A stretch of DNA of 64,000 bases. Source: Cyclina sinensis (lineage: Eukaryota > Mollusca > Bivalvia > Venerida > Veneridae). The position numbers and the translations under genes were made by a program. The stretch spans positions 14,796,111 through 14,860,110 of the forward strand of contig JAAONU010000016.1 of assembly GCA_012932295.1 (NCBI GenBank). Reading direction: 5' to 3'. Of the stretch, positions 1 to 10,490 are shown piece by piece. The notes below the pieces were generated by a model. The model saw nothing but the letters and a program-made list of their open reading frames with translations, ran no database searches and was not told where the DNA came from. How positions within the stretch are numbered: position 1 is the stretch's first letter; every line of letters begins with the position of its first letter.

Positions 1-38
1 AAAAAACAAAAAAAAACAAAACAAAAACAAAAAAAAAC
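1..38. repeat. A-rich low-complexity tract
   Basis: An A-run broken by single C residues opens the window. It is simple sequence and has no coding or regulatory reading I can support. Confidence 0.8.
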
Positions 39-315
39 TGTAAAACTTTCTAAATTACATCAGAAATGTGCAAAGAACGCGAAATGTTCTTCGAAAAAAG
101 TAATACACTGTCATCTTACGAACAGAAAATAATTTTCTTGACAAAATAACTTTTCGTTCCTTCCAGTTTGGGAAAGTGTATTTGTCTAAATAGGTGTTCA
201 GCTATAGTTAAGTAAATTTCCACATCTTTTTATATCTGTGAAAAATCATATCGAAACATTAAACAAGCAGCGTGAACTATTAATCCGTCAAAGCTCAGTC
301 ACATATTAGAATTAA

Positions 316-660
316 TAGTCAAGTCAAGTCAAGTCAAATATTTTATTGGCAAAAACATATACATGTTCACCACCAAGTAACATTTTGGCGGTACAACATA
401 CAGCGCAGAAAAGTATGATAAATACAATATACTTAACATGTTTCTCAGTGTGTATACAATATTTCAAACACGGTTTATTAGTTAGGTTCTTAGCTGCATT
501 GCTTAATATACACATTTTGCTAAATTAACAATTATATTTCTGTTTGTACATTTCACTATTGATATAAATTTATTTATATTAGGCCATGAGCAATAATATA
601 TCTCATAACAAAGTGCCTCGGTCGCTAGTGCTCCCTCGCACTTAACTTGTTTATAATTGT
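316..660 (-). mobile_element. Possible 3' tail of a non-LTR retrotransposon
   Basis: Four tandem AGTCA-type units at about 316-336 are followed directly by a TATTTTATT stretch. Read on the minus strand this is an AATAAA-like signal followed by a short TTGAC repeat. That arrangement is typical of the 3' end of several CR1/L2-like LINE families, which end in short tandem repeats rather than poly(A). The following ~300 bp (short overlapping ORFs on both strands, none protein-like) would be the 3' untranslated part. No reverse-transcriptase sequence is visible, so it would be 5'-truncated. The family and the outer edge near 660 are inference. Confidence 0.35.
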
Positions 661-1489
661 AATACATGCATATGAGCCACAGCCTACACTGTGACGAACT
701 AGTGTAAATCGCCTAATCTTCAGCTTTTATTTCCACTTTCAACGCTGTCAAACAAATCAGTCCAATGTGATGTTGGTAGGCGAGACTTAATTGACGTTAC
801 AGTTATGACTTTCTTTATTAATTCAAATAATGATTTCATTTACCCAGTTTTTGAAAATATTGCAAAACTGCATAATAGGTAAACTGTTACAAAAGTTGAA
901 AACGAAATTCATTACAGCCCGTTAATCATTTATGTACAATAGTCTATTGCCATTTCCTGGAAAATTATCAAATGTTTTCCCCCTCCAACAGGACCCAAGA
1001 ACAACAAAAACTACAGCAGTAGGTTATTTTATTGGGATGAATAGGTATTGAATAGACCTTGAAATAACGTAATATTTTTTTCAAAATCAATATATTTCCT
1101 CGTTTAAATGATAGCATCAAACAAATACATAGTTTTTCTTATATTATCACGATGTATACAGCAAAGAGAGAAAGGGGCCATATCAACTGATACTGTCACA
1201 GTTTTTTTAAAGAATAAAGCAATTTCATACATACCTCCGTTCACCAACACTTGGTTTTTGGATATACAATGCTATCGGCACTCAAACATATGAAGGTCGG
1301 CCATTCCAGATATTTTGTCATATTCTTGTTCTTGTTTTCATTCGGCTTTTGTTTCTCGTAATAGAAACTGCCCTGGCATAGGCGCTTTATGTGAGCAGAT
1401 TGAACAAAACGTCAATATTTGATATTCGTGATATCCAAAATATCTTCTCTCGAACTAGGATCGCGAATGCATCACAATATAGATACCAT
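661..1489. other. Intergenic, nothing recognised
   Basis: AT-rich sequence without a reading frame of protein-like composition. The 61-codon ORF at 1108-1293 shows no signal peptide, motif or splice context and is taken as chance. Confidence 0.6.
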
Positions 1490-1619
1490 GTTTGCTGGCT
1501 GATAAAAATGTAATACAGATGTCTTCATGTCTTCTAGCTTCACCGTTAAGTAAGGCTCTGTGGGATTAAAATTGGCCACTAACTCAGTAAAATGGTACAA
1601 GTGCCATGTTGACATGGCC
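1490..1619 (+). repeat. Dispersed repeat, left flank of the pearl-like element
   Basis: This stretch recurs, about 85-90% similar by eye, at 5913-6044. Shared landmarks are tgtttgctggctgat, gatgtcttcatgtcttctag and attggccactaactcag. Near its end is a small hairpin, GCCATGT/ACATGGC at 1603-1618. In both places it runs straight into the ATCC...CGCCGAA terminus and the start of the ~157-bp core monomer, so it probably belongs to the same mobile unit or a common insertion partner. Confidence 0.6.
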
Positions 1620-2590
1620 ATCCCCCGCCGAATGTGTTTGCTTAGTTATCATTCTTGTGGACAGCACTCTTCCCAAAGAGAGAGATCTATCGACCTATGA
1701 AGTTCAAGTTGATATATCAAACACTTTTTTAGTTATTTTCCGAACAAACATTAAGCATGAAAAATAACAAAGGGCAATAACTCAAAAAATATGAAAGGTA
1801 GAGTTATCGATCTTATGTTTTGCACTCCTCCTAAATGAGATATATCCACTTAGGAAGTTTCAAGTTGATATCTCAAATATTTTTGTAGTTATGTTCCGGA
1901 CGAAAATTTAAGCATGAAGAATAACAAAGAATAATAACTCAAAAACTGTGAAAAGTAGAGTTATTATTCTTAAGCAGTGTACTCCTCCTCAATAAGATCT
2001 ATCGACCTATAAAGTTTCAAGTTGATACGACAAATGCTTTTTGAGTTATGCTCCGAACAAAAATTAAGCCTGAAAATAACAAGGGGCAATAACTAAAACA
2101 ATATGAAGGTTATTGTTATAATTCTTCTTCAATGCACTCCTCCTCAATGATATCTATCCACCTAAGAAGTTTCAATTTGATATCTCAAATTCTTTTTGAG
2201 ATATGCTCCGGACAAAAATTATGCATGAAAAATAACAAATGACAATTACTAGAAATATGAATGGTAGAGAAATCATTCCTCTCCGATGCACCCCTCCTTA
2301 ATGAGTTCTATCCACCAATGCAGTTTCAAACTGTTGTCACAAATTCTTTTCGAGTTTTGCTCCGGACAGAAATTAAGCATTGAAAATAACAAAGGGCAAT
2401 AAGTAAAAACATATAAAAGGTAGAGTTATCATTCTTGTGCACTGCACTCCTCGTTAATGAGATCTATCCACCTATGAAGTTTCAAGTTGATATCTCAAAT
2501 ACTTTTCGAGTGATACTCCGGACAAAAATGTGGAACGGACGGACGGACGGACGGAGACTATTACCATCACCGCTTTTTTCGGTGGGGGAT
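1620..2590 (+). mobile_element. Pearl/CvA-like non-autonomous element with core tandem repeats
   Basis: The ends are inverted: ATCCCCCGCCGAA at 1620-1632 and TTCGGTGGGGGAT at 2578-2590 pair at 12 of 13 positions. Inside are about 5.7 diverged copies of a ~157-bp monomer, starting near 1638, 1802, 1959, 2110, 2266 and 2424. Each carries versions of gagatctatccacctatgaa, gttgatatctcaaat and gctccggacaaaaattaag. The array ends in a GGAC/ACGG microsatellite (2535-2555), and a hairpin CACCG-7 nt-CGGTG lies at 2568-2584. This order (core ~160-bp repeats, ACGG microsatellite, 3' hairpin) is what is known for bivalve pearl elements and related Helentron-derived non-autonomous units. No transposase ORF is present. 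The 74-codon ORF at 2435-2659 is only the last monomer read through. Confidence 0.7.
2535..2555. repeat. (GGAC)n microsatellite in pearl-like element
   Basis: About five GGAC units sit directly after the last core monomer. Similar GACGG/GACAG runs close other arrays at 55762-55782, 58238-58259, 61284-61312 and 61635-61662. Confidence 0.85.
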
Positions 2591-2866
2591 AAAACTTGTA
2601 AACACCTGAGATACCACATTTTGACACCGGTGATCTGTTACTCTTATTCATTCAGATAGATGACCAGTTTTACTCTCTTGGCTAGTTAAAACATGCAAAC
2701 TAATAACATTTAATGAAGTGCGTTTTTACTCCGTACGAGAGATTTGTGCTGTTCAATAATTAATCGTTACTCATTTTAATTTTGTTTTAAAATCAGATTT
2801 TGTGGGTTGACTATAAAAGAATGATCCTAGTACCTAAAATAAACGCATACTCCATATGAAAACCTA

Positions 2867-3103
2867 ATGATTAAAAGACTAGTTTTGACAAACTCTTGTC
2901 GTCATCTTCCATCGTTTACAATTGTTTTTGATGTTTATCAATTTCCTTCCAAAGAACTCTCAGTGGAATCACCTGGAGAGTCAGCAAATAGTGTGAATGG
3001 GTATATTGGAAATACAGACTCTCCCTACATGCCTGGAGAGGGTGCAGCCTGTGCCAATCCTATACACGTGTTAGAAGATAATGAATTTTCCAGGGTTCTA
3101 TAG
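2867..3103 (+). pseudogene. Exon-like ORF carrying the recurrent NG-x-IGN module
   Basis: A 78-codon open frame. From about residue 31 it reads SVESPGESANSVNGYIGN and continues through TDSPYMPGEG to a stop at 3101-3103. The DNA core (gaatgggtatattggaaa, 2995-3013) and the preceding cacctggagag recur in decayed form at about 18300, 22240 and 38450. In this copy the SPGE and NGYIGN motifs share one frame, whereas at 18300 they are separated by a frameshift. I do not recognise the protein family. It may be a relic exon of a duplicated local gene or a repeat that happens to be open. The start codon is not supported by context. Confidence 0.3.
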
Positions 3104-4454
3104 TTTATGGTTATACTGGATCACTAGGTCACCTATGGTTGCATAAGTGGTATTTAACTTTGATATTGATTTTGAAAAGCAGTTCATTAAAATGCTATTC
3201 CTCGGTATTAAACTGTCAGTAGTTTTGTATAAGACAAATAGACGTCAGGAGAAACACATAACTTTGTACATTTGTACATTGCTTTGCTTGTTCTTCTTCT
3301 TGTTCTCGATAAAATCTGAAGATGAAAACAGCTGTGGATATAGCTGGTATAAAACTTGATATAGCATATTTGGTGTGGACACAATAACTGCTGCAAATGA
3401 TTGACCAACAGGGTTGTATTTCTCAATTATTCGTCTTTTATATCACGAAGTTTGCGTGTTTGCACGTGTGTGTCACGTTTCTTAACAACTTAAGCTAGAA
3501 AGTTCTTTTTTTCCTTTATTTTCGGAACTGAAAGTAATTTGACTTTTTACAACTACAGCAAGTAGAGCGCTGGTTTTCAAGAGCATCTGTTACATATCTT
3601 ATTGTATTTCTCGACGGAAAAATGTAAATTTAAAAGTTGAACACTGCGTTAAATCCCAGAATTCTACAGATTTATCTACTCTTTTATTATATACCTATAA
3701 ATTTTCTTTCTAAAATACACTCAAATCTAGAAGCGCAAAAACGCTTCGACGGATAGAAAAATCCGTATTATGTTAGTGTCGAATACGGTACCATATATGG
3801 AAGTGCCGGACTATTTTTCTTGGTTGGCTCCCAGCCTTGTTGTGCGTGACGTAGTATTTGGAAGCGGGAACCGATACTACAGGCACCTTGCGGGGAATCC
3901 GTATCTATTTTTAGTAACGAAATCCCCCCGTCACAAAATATAAACAAACATAATTGAAAGTGTTTTATTGAATACTATTACAATTCTTTAACATGAAAAT
4001 CCATAAATTGTACCCTTCTATCAAAATCTTATGAATACACACAAATAACGTCTTATTTAAAAGAGAATCGTTGTGATTTCAACTACGTCGTCTGCAACTG
4101 TTTACATATATACAGTAGGTCATATGTATACAATATCTGTTTCTGTCTAAAATGTCCGACGATTTGTTTGATACAATCCAACTGAAGAATTAATTTATTC
4201 ACTGCAAAATAATGTTTTTCCTTCCCACATTTGTTGACATTGAAATATTGATGTGTGTTCCCGCTTGTGGCGGCCATTTTAAATGATTTTAAATGAGTTG
4301 GAGGCGTGTCTTCTTTCTACAAATTTGATGTATTCATCCGCCATTCATAATTTAATTTTTCAATAATATGTGTTTGTTTCTGAAATAAAAGTTCAGTAAA
4401 TTGAATCATTTTGTCTTATTATTTATTGTCCAAAATTTATAGGTATATAATAAA
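3104..4454. other. Intergenic, with one GC-richer patch
   Basis: No coding signal. A short perfect hairpin, GAAGCG-CAAAAA-CGCTTC, lies near 3731-3747. A GC-richer patch at about 3780-3935 contains related gatagaaaaatccgt and aatccgtatctatttt strings in opposite orientation. These could be the edges of a small degraded inverted-repeat element, but the match is too weak to define one. The minus ORF at 4083-4277 looks like chance. Confidence 0.5.
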
Positions 4455-4619
4455 AGGAAACTTATGTTGTAGTAGCTGTCTGAGACCCTGTATTTTGCAA
4501 CTCCCAGCGTGGGAAAATCGATATCTCGCTCGACCTTCGGTCTCGCGAGATATCGATTTTTCCACGTGCTAGTAGCAAAATACAAGGTCACAGACAGCTA
4601 CTACAACATAATATTCCCT
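4455..4619. mobile_element. Hairpin (foldback) MITE
   Basis: Two ~80-bp arms, 4455-4535 and 4539-4619, are inverted complements with few mismatches around a TTCG loop at about 4536-4539. Paired landmarks are atgttgtagtagctgtctg with cagacagctactacaacat, tgtattttgc with gcaaaataca, and aaaatcgatatctcgc with gcgagatatcgattt. The centre is unusually CpG-rich for this AT-rich region (ctcgctcgacc / ggtctcgcgag). A single transcript would fold into one long stem-loop. No ORF of its own, so it is a non-autonomous inverted-repeat element or foldback. Confidence 0.75.
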
Positions 4620-4860
4620 ATGTATAGGTTTGAATGCTTTGAATGATGCTGATGTAGGTACAGTCAAGTTGTTCAATGAAATGCTCATGTTCGTATTTGT
4701 ACAGCCTGTTTATCTGCGCTGTTCGGGCTGACCGAGCTAGTCTGCAAGTAATGCTATTTTCGTTGACAAATAGAACTTACGCATTTTTTACAAGGGACTC
4801 AGATTTATGTGGTTAATTTCTCTTCTTCGACAAGTTACTCAATGTGAGAATCCATTTAAA

Positions 4861-5010
4861 TTCTTTCTTTCTTTTTTACTTTCGTTTCAGTCTTTCTTTC
4901 GTTTCTTTCTTTCGTTTTTTCTCTCTTTTTTTCTTTCTTTATTTCTTTTTTCTTTCTGTCTGTCTGTCTTCTGTGCGTCCGTCCGCCTGTTTTTCTTTTT
5001 TTCTTTCCCA
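4861..5010. repeat. Pyrimidine-rich (TTTC)n / (CTGT)n low complexity
   Basis: Interrupted TTTC units pass into CTGT and then GTCC-type units. The ORF reading S/F/L-rich peptide from 4807 is an artefact of this tract. Confidence 0.85.
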
Positions 5011-5912
5011 CATATAACTTAATAGAGGTTATGTTCCGTTCATATTCTTAGTTGATGAGAGTTGTTCTGTTATTTTGACTCGCAACTTTACGACCTAAGT
5101 CCATTCTAATAACAGGCCGAAATTAATATATCTTACACAGGGCAATGAACGCTTTAGAAATATGTCTAGACGCTTGATTCCATGCACTGTTCAAAATAAA
5201 AACAAACCCACAGAAGGTTTTCACTCTAGACATTACTGAATATTTCTTCCTCATTAGACTTCTTAAGCCACGCACCCTTTTCCAAGAAACCTACATTATT
5301 AGTTCGTAATATGCCTTTATAAAATCTCAAATTGCCCCTTAACATTTGATTTGGTTTTGATAAAGTAACTTAATAAATATTAGAATCGTATTGTAAAGAT
5401 TTAATTTCGAAAACTCCTCCGTCAGCAATATCGCATTTTCTGCCACAGCGATTTAACAACTGATGATTTATTGTTATGTCCCTTGGCTAAAGGAAAACTA
5501 TAATGGTTTGTTTTTAACCTTTTTTTAAAATTTGGTTTTTAAAAATTTATTTCTGCCACAGCGATTTCGGTCAGGATTTGTAGGTGGCCATAGCAGCATT
5601 CCTCCTAGACAGCTGCTAGGTCTGGCTTTTTTAACGATGGTTTTTTACACCAAGGGTTAACCTCTTCCATTTTCGGCTGATCTTGTCTGTTCTTTCTCTT
5701 TTCCAATCCTAATGCTGGTTGGCTGAATGTAGTGTTCTTACTCAGGCTTGCACTGTTGTGCTTTGTTCTATAAAAGGCATTTTCATGTTCAATATATCTT
5801 TTATTCTAACTTGCAATGAAATTTTTTATCCAAAGAATATTCCTGTTGAACGAATGTGGTTTATGTAACTCTAGTCACAAAGATCATGGACTCGCCATCT
5901 GAAATTCTGATA
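5011..5912. other. Intergenic, nothing recognised
   Basis: AT-rich. A short string, ctgccacagcgattt, occurs twice (near 5441 and 5553), suggesting a small local duplication. No gene or defined element. Confidence 0.55.
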
Positions 5913-6105
5913 ATGTTTGCTGGCTGATAATAATTTAATAAAGATGTCTTCATGTCTTCTAGCTTCAACGTAAAGTAAGGCTGTGGGAATAAAATTGGCC
6001 ACTAACTCAGTGATGGTGGTGAAATGGTACAAGAGCCATGTTGACATGGTCATCCACCGCCGAATGTGTTTGCTTAGTTATCATTCTTGTGGACAGCAGT
6101 CCTCG
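5913..6105 (+). repeat. Second copy of the pearl-element left end
   Basis: Corresponds to 1490-1675: the dispersed flank, the catccaccgccgaatg terminus and the first ~35 bp of a core monomer (gttatcattcttgtggacagca). It then stops without the core array, microsatellite or right end, so it is a truncated or deleted copy. The 60-64 codon ORFs on both strands here are repeat-derived. Confidence 0.65.
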
Positions 6106-6648
6106 CAAATGAATTTTATGGAAAAAAACAACTTCGTTAATGCTTTCCTTTTATTTCGTTATTGTTGCTGTTGTTGATTGTTTTAATGTTTGCACAATAT
6201 TAGTTTGCTTGCAAACTTGCCTGGAAATATCAACCATGGAAGTAACTACCCTAAGTTGAAAAACAGATATGATAAAAAAAAATGTCAAAAATTTGAAAGA
6301 TATTTAAGTCACAACGAGATATAGAGGTTTACAACATTCTTTAGAATAGCTAACAAGTGTAGGTTGAAGGTTATTTGAAGGATTTTTACAATGTTGATTA
6401 TATATATATATAGTAAATATAATGAAAGTAGCATTAGTAATTTTTCTACTTCAGACAAACCTCTTGCGAAATAAATTGCATTCTGTTAATAAGTCAATAC
6501 ATAGTGTTCGCGAAAAAATCAATGATAAAAAAAAAAGATTTAAAAAAAGTAAGTTTTGTGAACCGGAGTCTCCCAAGGAAAATACTTACGCATCAAAACC
6601 CTAACCTTGGTTAAAGTACTCCGCATATTACCCGCTACGATGTTATTT
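6106..6648. other. Intergenic, left of the inverted-repeat element
   Basis: AT-rich, with a short TA run near 6399-6411. No gene recognised; the 60-codon ORF at 6422-6604 is A-rich and unconvincing. Confidence 0.5.
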
Positions 6649-6779
6649 ATTATAAAATTAACGGAGTAAGAGACGTGGGGAAGCACTTAAGATGGAAGGA
6701 AGTATTTACTAATTCCATTAGAAAACATAAATGATTTAAAGAACTTATACATATCTACGTTCGCTAAAACCGGGATTTT
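6649..6779 (+). repeat. Left inverted-repeat arm
   Basis: Pairs with 8330-8460 over its full 131 bp without gaps. Confidence 0.85.
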
Positions 6780-8329
6780 GTCAGTTGATAAACTGTTTGT
6801 TACTTGTTGAACAACATTCTCGATATATATTGACATTTGTTTATGGCTTTTGTTTTATAATGCACTTTCTGGCAAAATAAGCGCTGGATATCAGTAAAAC
6901 GTAGACACTGTGAGTGTATTGGGTACTTGAACTAATACTTTGTGATAAATGTTGGCCAATGGTTATTTTAGTCTAATAACATGTAAGGTGGAATATATAT
7001 TATTATATCGATTCTGATAAAGCATGATCAACAACTTGAGATACCGATTTTTAAAATTGGTACATGTGTTATCTACAAATATAAATATCGTATTGAAAAA
7101 TGTTTATGTTGGCTTTTTGATGTTATCAGAGTTGGCGGCTGAGAAACAAGTTGAAAGTGAACATTCATCTGCCTGAAATTGATTACAAAATAACATTTAA
7201 ACTAATGATGTCTTATAATGCCAATAACATTTAGCCTTTGTCTGATTCTCTTAACATAAATCCCAATTCCCCTTTCATTTTAAATAAGCTGTGTATACAT
7301 TGAATACATTTATAAACAGATAAATTAATTTCAGCCAAAGCAACCCCCAAAGCAAGAAAAGTTGACTTAACTGTGCCCTTCTATCGAAAAGGTATTGTTC
7401 TTTTACCAAGATTCTAGTTTAGCGTGACTGATGACTTACAAACTCTGTTTCTTAAGCAACTGCCACCTCTAATGAAAATCAGAATGATAAATATCACTGA
7501 AACATCAATGTCAAGTTTTTCTCTCAAAAAAAAAAAGTGTACAATCATTTATCATACATATAAACATTTGGCTAATTTAGAATACAACTGGTAGACTTTA
7601 CAATGACAGGAAATTTTTGTATGAAAATTTGGAAAATGAATATAATTAATTACAATAATTCAGAATACCTTAAATGTTTAGACAAGTCTGCTTGTAATCG
7701 ACGTTCGAATTATGTCAAAAAGCATTAATATGATAGAGCATTTTACTAAGTCAATATGAGTTTTGTATTCTGGCTGATCCAGATGAAATACTAGCAAATT
7801 TTTTGTTCAAACAAAAATAATGACAAAAACTATATACAATGCTGAAATTTGAATCGATTGAAGACCTACAGTGTTGCATTCCCGTATCGTCTTTTGATGT
7901 CAAGAACAGGTTTCATTTTGATCGACTTTTTTTCTGCAAGCTTCTACCTCTCCGTCAGGTTGCCTAGAAATTCTACAAAATATGTATCACTTCGATGTCA
8001 GAAACTGAATATTATCTTCTAAATCCAAATGATGAATTAGATATTTTTATCATAGCAATGCACCGTCTGTAATAAATTACTATGCCTTACATATTTCCAA
8101 TAAAAGAAGTTGTTGACTGACGGGTTAACATCTCCTCAGGCGGTGCCATACAGGAAGAAATAAATGGATATGTCTGTAGTTAATAGCTCGATTTTCTCAT
8201 TTTGTAATCATTAGTCAGATCAGTTACCTAAACGTGAGACAAACAGGGGTAACAAACGAGAAGAGGAATAAGTAAAAGTACCTTAAAATGTCAATTTGCC
8301 AATTAAGGAAGACATATCAACACTTGTTG

Positions 8330-8460
8330 AAAATCCCGGTTTTAGCAAACGTAGATATGTATAAGTTCTTTAAATCATTGATGTTTTCAAATGGAATTAG
8401 TAAATACTTCCTTCCGTCTTAAGTGCTTTCGCGTGTCTCTTACTCCGTTAATTTTATAAT
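8330..8460 (-). repeat. Right inverted-repeat arm
   Basis: Reverse complement of the left arm. Most differences cluster in the GACGTGGGG / GACACGCGA stretch. Confidence 0.85.
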
Positions 8461-8856
8461 ATTTCTTATTATTTGAAGAATCAGTTTTAGTATAAGATCA
8501 TTAGAGATATCTCAGCTGATATTACCTGTTATTCAAATTAAACGATATAAAGTCTTAATAGTTATGTCTATCGTAAAATAAAACTGAAACATTACCCCAC
8601 CAAGTGACCATCCTGTAAAACTTGATATTGGCAAATATGTGAATCAAAATTATTCTTGGGGCAATTCAGTTAACAATTTAATTTTCTTGGATCATATGAA
8701 CATATAACGACGATCTTCGGTGAGGATATCTTCTTCGATAGTCCGCTAAGGGGGATGAAATACTGTTTTGCCAACTAAAGTAACAGCCTCCAAAATACTG
8801 TTTACAGTGAATGAGAAACAAACAGCGACTTTGATTGATCTGATGATCGATCAATT

Positions 8857-8873
8857 GACTAATTGATTGATTA

Positions 8874-8904
<31 letters not shown>

Positions 8905-9006
8905 GAATGAATGAATGAATGAATGAATGAATGAATAAATGAATGAATGAATGAATGAATGAATGAATGAATGACAATTGACTGATTGATTGATTAATTG
9001 ATTGAT
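8857..9006. repeat. Compound (TGAT)n-(TGAA)n microsatellite
   Basis: TGAT units change into a long run of GAAT/TGAA units (about 8900-8974) and back to TGAT. The minus-strand frames of 99 and 113 codons across it, reading SFIHSFIHS and SINQSINQ, are translations of this repeat and not genes. Confidence 0.95.
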
Positions 9007-10059
9007 TATTGAACGAACAAACGAACGAAGGCCTGACAAACTAATTGTATGACTGACTTGATTATTAAATATTAACCAAGTAATCGTACGCCAATTATTA
9101 AGGTTAAAGAGCGAAGTCCGGATGAATCTTGAGCAACCTTGACATAAGGTCGGGTTAAAAACAGTCTGTTGATGGCTTGCTACTAACATCATAACTCATT
9201 ATGATCACAGTTAATAAAGTTTGATGGCCATACAAGTGTCATTAAATTCAGTAACAGGTCTGGTTAGAATATTTATTGCACGTGTTATATTATTTAATGC
9301 ATCACCACTTTTTCAATGACATTGCTGGGACATTCAGAACAACCGATGCCTTCAATGAACGGAGATATTGCATTCCTTGAAAGTGCGCATACTTTGTCAT
9401 TTAAATTTCCATCCCAGTCCTGCAGTATTCTTAAGATGAGAATATTAATGTTTGAGAATGATGGTTCGTACGATTATATTAAGGAAAGTGGTGAAGAGTA
9501 GCTTGAGATTGTTCTTATAAATGAGGACTCAAAAGATTCTCGAAGACATTCACAATACATGTAATGTTTCATAAATCAGACATAGAACTGAATGAGGAAT
9601 TCTTTCGAACTTTAATAAGAAATTTGGAGGAATTTTTGTTTGACTTAGTGAATTACAAATACAAATACCTGTACATGTCAAAGTAGGAAATATGCTATTC
9701 AGAAACTAGACAAAAAAGACGTCTGCAAAATTAAACTTCTCTCTACGTTTAAAAGTGTAACACATAAAATTAAACTTTTATTTTTCAACTTAATTTTGGT
9801 ATCTGTTACAAACAGATAAGCTAAGTATGATATAGACAAATGAAATTTTAGAGGTGGCAGAAGAAAAGAAATAGATTAAGGAGAAAAACACTTCAGGTGA
9901 AAGCAGTAAAGATGCTCCTTGTTTGGCAAAGGGCTTTTTTACACAACAGTGTTGGGAGTATTCAATAATTCGAATTATCTATGGCTTTATATTTCATATC
10001 GGTTTGTTTATCTCATTTTACATGTAGGTAACAATCTAAAATCTGACATGCATCTGTGG
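9007..10059. other. Intergenic with one copy of the NG-x-I core
   Basis: No gene is recognised. At 9352-9371 the string tcaatgaacggagatattgc matches the core of the recurrent module (reading SMNGDI in a 61-codon frame, 9316-9501). The frame shows no other similarity to the remaining copies. Confidence 0.4.
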
Positions 10060-10490
10060 AAACAGGTTTGTATTTTGATCTTCACCATAGTAATGGATGG
10101 GCAAATTAATGACACATTACTTATATTTCCAGTAATGCCATTCATAAATAGGCTTAGCAATGATTCTAAAATTAACCTCTCGCCAGGCGATGCAATCTAA
10201 ATATTAAATGAATTAATTATGCTCTTGAACGATAAACAGGATAACAGATGATGCCACTGAGGGGAGAAATGAATTAATAAGTACGTTTTATATGCCAAAA
10301 TGCAATTCACAGAACCATAAAATGTCAGGTGAGTATAAAAAAATGATTGTTTGCAAATTAATGATAATGCCGATGAAAATCTGAGAATCACAATAATTTT
10401 TTTAGTATTTTCATTTGTTATTTTATATTGAAGACGGAAGACAGGAAAGGTAAAGTTTGATTTCCAAAGATGTGGCACACGGAAGAGCCG
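10060..10490 (-). repeat. Inverted copy of module Q (paired with 15140-15540)
   Basis: Matches the reverse complement of 15140-15540 at landmarks in reversed order: ggatgggcaaattaat, gcaatgatt...aaaattaacctc, aaataatt...gaattaattatgc, ggataacagatgat, attaataagtacgtt, and gacaggaaaggtaaagt with gatttccaaaga at the far side. It also resembles the reverse complement of module Q at 18170-18320. The frames at 9919-10200 (+) and 10197-10478 (-) lie on this repeat and are not conserved in the partner, so I do not call them genes. Confidence 0.6.

Larger units (their letters stand above)
6649..8460. mobile_element. ~1.8-kb element bounded by 131-bp inverted repeats
   Basis: The left arm 6649-6779 and right arm 8330-8460 are inverted complements, gap-free, with about 8 differences in 131 positions as I count them. 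Both arms begin ATTATAAAATTAACGGAGTA and end at CCGGGATTTT. The tetranucleotide ATTT precedes the left arm (6645-6648) and follows the right arm (8461-8464), a possible target duplication. The 1.55-kb interior has no ORF above 60 codons and no transposase motif, so the element would be non-autonomous. An alternative is an inverted segmental duplication not caused by transposition. Confidence 0.65.

Noticed and set aside
4807..5022. 71-codon plus ORF rich in F, L and S
   Set aside because: Arises from the TTTC low-complexity tract.
8678..9192. Two minus-strand ORFs of 99 and 113 codons
   Set aside because: They are translations of the TGAT/TGAA microsatellite (SFIHSFIHS, SINQSINQ) and not proteins.
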